DNA of 64,000 nt from Macrococcoides animalis. GTDB lineage: Bacteria; Bacillota; Bacilli; Staphylococcales; Staphylococcaceae. The notes under the pieces are model-generated. The model saw only the letters and a program-made list of their open reading frames with translations. It searched no databases and was not told the DNA's origin. Within the stretch, counting starts at the first letter, position 1. The number at the start of each line of letters is the position of its first letter. The DNA is taken from contig NZ_CP179727.1 in NCBI RefSeq assembly GCF_047425875.1, positions 2,232,001 through 2,296,000 on the forward strand. The letters run 5' to 3'. Positions 60,797 through 64,000 of this stretch are shown here, in pieces. A program made the position numbers and the translations under genes.

Positions 60797-60810
60797 AGTA
60801 ATCGCTTTCA
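60797..60810. promoter_or_regulatory. cre-like CcpA site upstream of ndk
   Basis: AGTAATCGCTTTCA differs from the cre core TGNAANCGNWNNCA by one base. It is part of the inverted repeat TTGAAAG...CTTTCAA (60792-60811) between hepT and ndk. Could repress ndk or only end the hepT message; low certainty. Confidence 0.35.
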
Positions 60811-60860
60811 ATGATAAACTATTCAAGGCTACACAAAAAACAATGAGGTAGGGGTAAATG

Positions 60861-61307
60861 ATGGAAAAAACTTTTTTAATGATTAAACCTGATGGGGTTG
60901 GACGAGGACTTGTTGGAGAAATCGTAAATCGCATCGAAAATAAAGGAATCAAAATTGTTGGCGCTAAATTAATGACTGTTTCTGAAGATTTAGCAAAAAC
61001 ACATTACGGAGAACATAGTGAAAAACCATTCTTCGGAGAATTAGTTGATTTCATTACTTCTGGTCCTGTTTTTGCAATGGTATTAGAAGGGGAAAACGTT
61101 GTAGAAATCGGAAGAACTTTAGTAGGTAAAACAAACCCTGCTGAAAGTGCACCTGGAACAATCCGTGGTGACTTCGGTATGACAGTTGGCAAAAATATTA
61201 TTCACGGTTCTGACTCAGTAGCATCTGCTGAAAAAGAAATTGCATTATGGTTTAAAGAAGAAGAAATTATCGCTTATGATTTAGTGACATCTACTTGGGT
61301 GTACTAA
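60861..61307 (+). CDS. ndk: Nucleoside diphosphate kinase
   Basis: 148 aa from ATG 60861 (GAGGTAGGGGTAA upstream). Catalytic His in KNIIHGSDSVASAEKE, plus FLMIKPDGVGRGLVGEI and GEHSEKPFFGELV. Balances NTP pools. Confidence 0.96.
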   Translation: MEKTFLMIKPDGVGRGLVGEIVNRIENKGIKIVGAKLMTVSEDLAKTHYGEHSEKPFFGELVDFITSGPVFAMVLEGENVVEIGRTLVGKTNPAESAPGTIRGDFGMTVGKNIIHGSDSVASAEKEIALWFKEEEIIAYDLVTSTWVY

Positions 61308-61320
61308 GTTAATCTGAATA

Positions 61321-61350
61321 AGACAGTTACCAAAAGGTAGCTGTCTTTTT
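61321..61350 (+). terminator. ndk terminator
   Basis: AGACAGTTACC / GGTAGCTGTCT with one wobble pair, loop AAAA, T-run. Confidence 0.85.
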
Positions 61351-61441
61351 ATGTTTTATACATAAATTAAATATTAAATTGGAGTCTCATGCATTTATTT
61401 GATAAGATTTAATAATGATAAACATTAAGGAGCGATTGATT

Positions 61442-62599
61442 TTGAGATTTTTAACGGCTGGTGAATCACATGGTCCGAAACTAACAGTGATAATTGAAGG
61501 TATGCCTTCTAATATGCGACTAACAAGCGAAATGATTAATAAAGAATTATTTAAACGTCAAGGAGGATATGGACGTGGGCGTCGTATGCAGATTGAAAAG
61601 GATACAGTAGAGATTACTTCTGGTGTACGTCATGGTATTACGCTCGGCTCACCAATTACATTAGTCATTAATAATGATGATCATAAGCACTGGCTCAATG
61701 TGATGGGCATAGATCCTAAAGATGATACAGAACCCATAAAGCGTGTTATCACGAAACCACGTCCAGGGCACGCTGATCTCGTAGGAGGTATGAAATACCA
61801 TCATCGTGATTTACGTAATGTATTAGAGCGTTCAAGTGCACGTGAGACTGCTGCACGTGTTGCCGTAGGTGCAGTTTGTAAAGTTTTGCTGAAACATTTA
61901 GGTATTGATATTTTTTCTCGTGTTGTTGAAATTGGCGGCGCACGAGACAACAACGACTACGATATTGAAGATATAAAGAAAAATAATGATAACAATGATG
62001 TGCGTTGTATTAATGATGATGTTTCTAGGCAAATGCGTGAGACGATTGATCAAGCAAAATCAAATGGTGATTCTATCGGTGGTGAAGTACAGGTCATTGT
62101 TCAAAATGTACCTGTTGGATTAGGAAGTTATGTACATTACGATCGAAAGTTAGATGGTAAAGTTGCGCAATCAGTTATCAGTATCAATGCGTTTAAAGCA
62201 GTATCATTTGGCGCTGGATATGATATGAAACATTTACCTGGAAGCAAAGTTCAAGATCCAATTGTCTATGGGGCTTCAGGTTATTATCGTTTATCTAATC
62301 AACTCGGTGGATTTGAAGGTGGTATGACAAATGGTATGCCAATAATTGTGAATGCAGTTATGAAACCAATTCCAACATTATATAAGCCTCTTGATTCGGT
62401 AGATATAAATACTAAAGAACCGTATAAAGCTTCAATAGAACGCAGTGATAGTTGTGCTGTTCCAGCAGCCTCTATTGTGTGTGAACATGCAGTAGCTTTT
62501 GAAATAGCAAAAGAAATATTGGAAGAATTTCAATCGAATGATTTAGCTCAGTTACAAGATAATATTGAACGTCATAAAGCTTACATAAAGGAGTTCTAA
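61442..62599 (+). CDS. aroC: Chorismate synthase
   Basis: 385 aa from TTG 61442 (AAGGAG 9 bases upstream); an in-frame ATG at 61415 lies before the ribosome site. Motifs RFLTAGESHGPKLTVIIEG, GYGRGRRMQIE, RPGHADLVGGMKYHHRDLRN and SVDINTKEP-type end. Final shikimate step, uses reduced FMN. Confidence 0.95.
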   Translation: MRFLTAGESHGPKLTVIIEGMPSNMRLTSEMINKELFKRQGGYGRGRRMQIEKDTVEITSGVRHGITLGSPITLVINNDDHKHWLNVMGIDPKDDTEPIKRVITKPRPGHADLVGGMKYHHRDLRNVLERSSARETAARVAVGAVCKVLLKHLGIDIFSRVVEIGGARDNNDYDIEDIKKNNDNNDVRCINDDVSRQMRETIDQAKSNGDSIGGEVQVIVQNVPVGLGSYVHYDRKLDGKVAQSVISINAFKAVSFGAGYDMKHLPGSKVQDPIVYGASGYYRLSNQLGGFEGGMTNGMPIIVNAVMKPIPTLYKPLDSVDINTKEPYKASIERSDSCAVPAASIVCEHAVAFEIAKEILEEFQSNDLAQLQDNIERHKAYIKEF

Positions 62600-63724
62600 A
62601 TGAAACTCACGACAAATTATCAATCCGATCGATTCGTAAAAAATTATGATATTACAGTTGTAGAAAATGCATTAGCACTTGAACACGATTTTAGTCAGTA
62701 TCATCAATGCTTCGCTTTAATAGATAGAAAAGTTTATAGATTAAATCAAAAAAAAGTTGATGCATTTTTAAAAAGATATGATGTGGAAAAAATAATGATT
62801 CCGTCTGGCGAAGCTGTAAAAACGATGCACAATTTTGAATTGATTGTGGAACTATTACTCGAAAAAAATATTAAACGTAATGATTGTTTAATAGCAATCG
62901 GTGGTGGCGCGACAGGTGACTTCACTGGATATGTTGCAGCAAGTGTATTACGTGGTATTGCATTCATACAAGTACCGACAACTATTCTTGCACATGATGC
63001 AGCCATTGGAGGAAAAACAGGTATCAATTCTAGGCGTGGCAAGAACTTAATCGGTGCATTTAAACGTCCAGATCAAGTGATTTATGATATCGCGTTTCTT
63101 GATACATTAAGTGAAATGGAACAATTAAGTGGATTTGCAGAAATTGTAAAACATGCATTTCTGAACGGATATTACGATGTTAATATAAATAATAGAATTG
63201 TTAATCAAGATTTAGAACGTTTAATGCAAGATTTTACATCTATTCATGACTTAAAAGATAAAAATAAATTACAAGCTTGGATTACTTATGGTATTCGAAC
63301 GAAGTTGAATGTTGTTGAATGTGATGAACTTGAAAGTGGCATACGAAAGTTTTTAAACTTCGGTCATACTTTAGGTCATGCATTAGAATTTACACATAAA
63401 TTACCACACGGTATTGCTGTGATGCACGGGATGATGTTTTCGCTTGTTTTAAGTGGATATGAGGATAAGGTTGTTTTAGCATATTATCAATGGTTTAAGC
63501 AACTTGGCTATCCGGTAGTTGAAGTTAAATTGTTTGAACAATATTTTGAATTACTGCAAAAAGATAAGAAAAATGAAAGTGAATACATTAGCTTTGTAGT
63601 AATGCAACACCATACTGGCAACTTAAAAGATGTGTTTCATATGCAATCATTTAATCAAGATACTTTGAAACAAAAATTTGAGCATTGGGTTAACATATTA
63701 AGGAGTTGTTACAATGAAGTGTAA
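62600..63724 (+). CDS. aroB: 3-dehydroquinate synthase
   Basis: 374 aa starting on the base after the aroC stop, AAAGGAG upstream. Motifs: AIGGGATGDFTGYVAASVLR, PTTILAHDAAIGGKTGIN and the metal-site histidines LNFGHTLGHALEF. NAD-dependent second step of the shikimate pathway. Overlaps aroA by 11 bases. Confidence 0.96.
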   Translation: MKLTTNYQSDRFVKNYDITVVENALALEHDFSQYHQCFALIDRKVYRLNQKKVDAFLKRYDVEKIMIPSGEAVKTMHNFELIVELLLEKNIKRNDCLIAIGGGATGDFTGYVAASVLRGIAFIQVPTTILAHDAAIGGKTGINSRRGKNLIGAFKRPDQVIYDIAFLDTLSEMEQLSGFAEIVKHAFLNGYYDVNINNRIVNQDLERLMQDFTSIHDLKDKNKLQAWITYGIRTKLNVVECDELESGIRKFLNFGHTLGHALEFTHKLPHGIAVMHGMMFSLVLSGYEDKVVLAYYQWFKQLGYPVVEVKLFEQYFELLQKDKKNESEYISFVVMQHHTGNLKDVFHMQSFNQDTLKQKFEHWVNILRSCYNEV

Positions 63725-64000
63725 TGGATTAATCGGTGAAATTATTGTGCCAGGAGACAAATCAATCACACATCGTGCCATCATATTAGGGAGTTTATCT
63801 ACGGGGAAGATGAATATTATTGATCCTTTATTAGGAGAAGATTGTATCAGTACAATTAATATTTTTCGTCATTTAGGTGTCGATATTCAAATTGATGAAG
63901 CACGTCGTAAAATAAATATTGATTCAAAAGGCTATCGTAATTTTAAGGAACCCACACAAGTGTTGGATACAGGAAATTCAGGAACGACGACACGATTATT
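63714..64000 (+). CDS. aroA: 3-phosphoshikimate 1-carboxyvinyltransferase (3' end outside window)
   Basis: Starts at ATG 63714 (AAGGAGTTGTTACA upstream) and is open to the window end (95 codons). Begins MKCNGLIGEIIVPGDKSITH with RAIILGSLSTG, then LDTGNSGTTTRL, the EPSP synthase signature. Normal protein is about 430 aa, so the rest lies beyond the window. Confidence 0.95.
   Translation, partial: MKCNGLIGEIIVPGDKSITHRAIILGSLSTGKMNIIDPLLGEDCISTINIFRHLGVDIQIDEARRKINIDSKGYRNFKEPTQVLDTGNSGTTTRL

Overview
The window is a low-GC Firmicute chromosome segment, most probably from an oxidase-positive member of the Staphylococcaceae (Macrococcus/Macrococcoides, less likely Mammaliicoccus). The evidence is the staphylococcal type of gene content and order (scpAB-rluB-srrAB, ebpS after recQ, hup-hepS-menG-hepT-ndk-aroCBA, ypdA/brxB, FusB-family protein, ebpS LysM protein) combined with a complete resABC cytochrome c biogenesis set and a Spo0A homologue between recN and a glycerophosphodiesterase gene, as in Bacillus. 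The genus is inferred, not proven.

Layout. 1-5.3 kb: argR (5' end cut by the window), recN, spo0A, a glycerophosphodiester phosphodiesterase gene, a DUF2627 gene and leucine dehydrogenase (bcd). This follows the Bacillus ahrC-recN-spoIVB-spo0A-yqiK-yqzF-bcd order, with spoIVB missing. 5.3-22.1 kb: an accessory block where Bacillus carries the buk-lpdV-bkd genes. It holds an ABC-ATPase remnant, a DUF2089 regulator flanked by two paralogous small membrane proteins, DUF805, a DUF6544 gene with two frameshifts, a type I toxin-antitoxin pair (30-aa peptide plus antisense RNA), a GNAT enzyme, a MazEF/PemIK pair, a TetR-controlled membrane/cytochrome-b5 module, a second, toxin-less copy of the antitoxin RNA, a FusB-family EF-G-binding protein next to an rtcB remnant, an Imm26-like/DUF4240 protein, DJ-1 and 2H-phosphoesterase proteins, an MFS transporter, a histidine phosphatase, and a minus-strand hydrolase/RDD/GNAT/CHAP group with an unusual hairpin that covers a ribosome binding site.

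22.1-35.5 kb: conserved housekeeping genes in the Bacillus yqiW-yqjA-yqjE-yqjI-zwf-rnz-proI-yqjQ-yqkD-yqkF-nudF order: bacilliredoxin brxB, an ArAE membrane protein, a 33-aa Prli42-like micropeptide, a PepT-like peptidase, gnd and zwf (oxidative pentose phosphate pathway) with an AraC-type regulator and a methyltransferase between them, rnz, proC, an SDR, a hydrolase, an aldo/keto reductase, nudF and fur. 35.6-45.9 kb: xerD, scpA/scpB (condensin), rluB, resA-resB-resC (cytochrome c maturation), srrA-srrB (respiratory two-component system) and an FMN riboswitch in front of ribU.

45.9-64 kb: ferredoxin, ypbB-like gene with recQ, ebpS, a CBS protein, ypdA (bacillithiol disulfide reductase, functional partner of brxB), ansA, cmk, an S1-domain protein, der, gpsA, DUF2768 and lipoprotein genes, hup, hepS-menG-hepT (menaquinone), ndk and the shikimate genes aroC-aroB-aroA (aroA cut by the window end). 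Menaquinone synthesis, cytochrome c maturation, SrrAB and riboflavin uptake together support a respiring lifestyle. No tRNA, rRNA, CRISPR array or intact insertion sequence was recognised.
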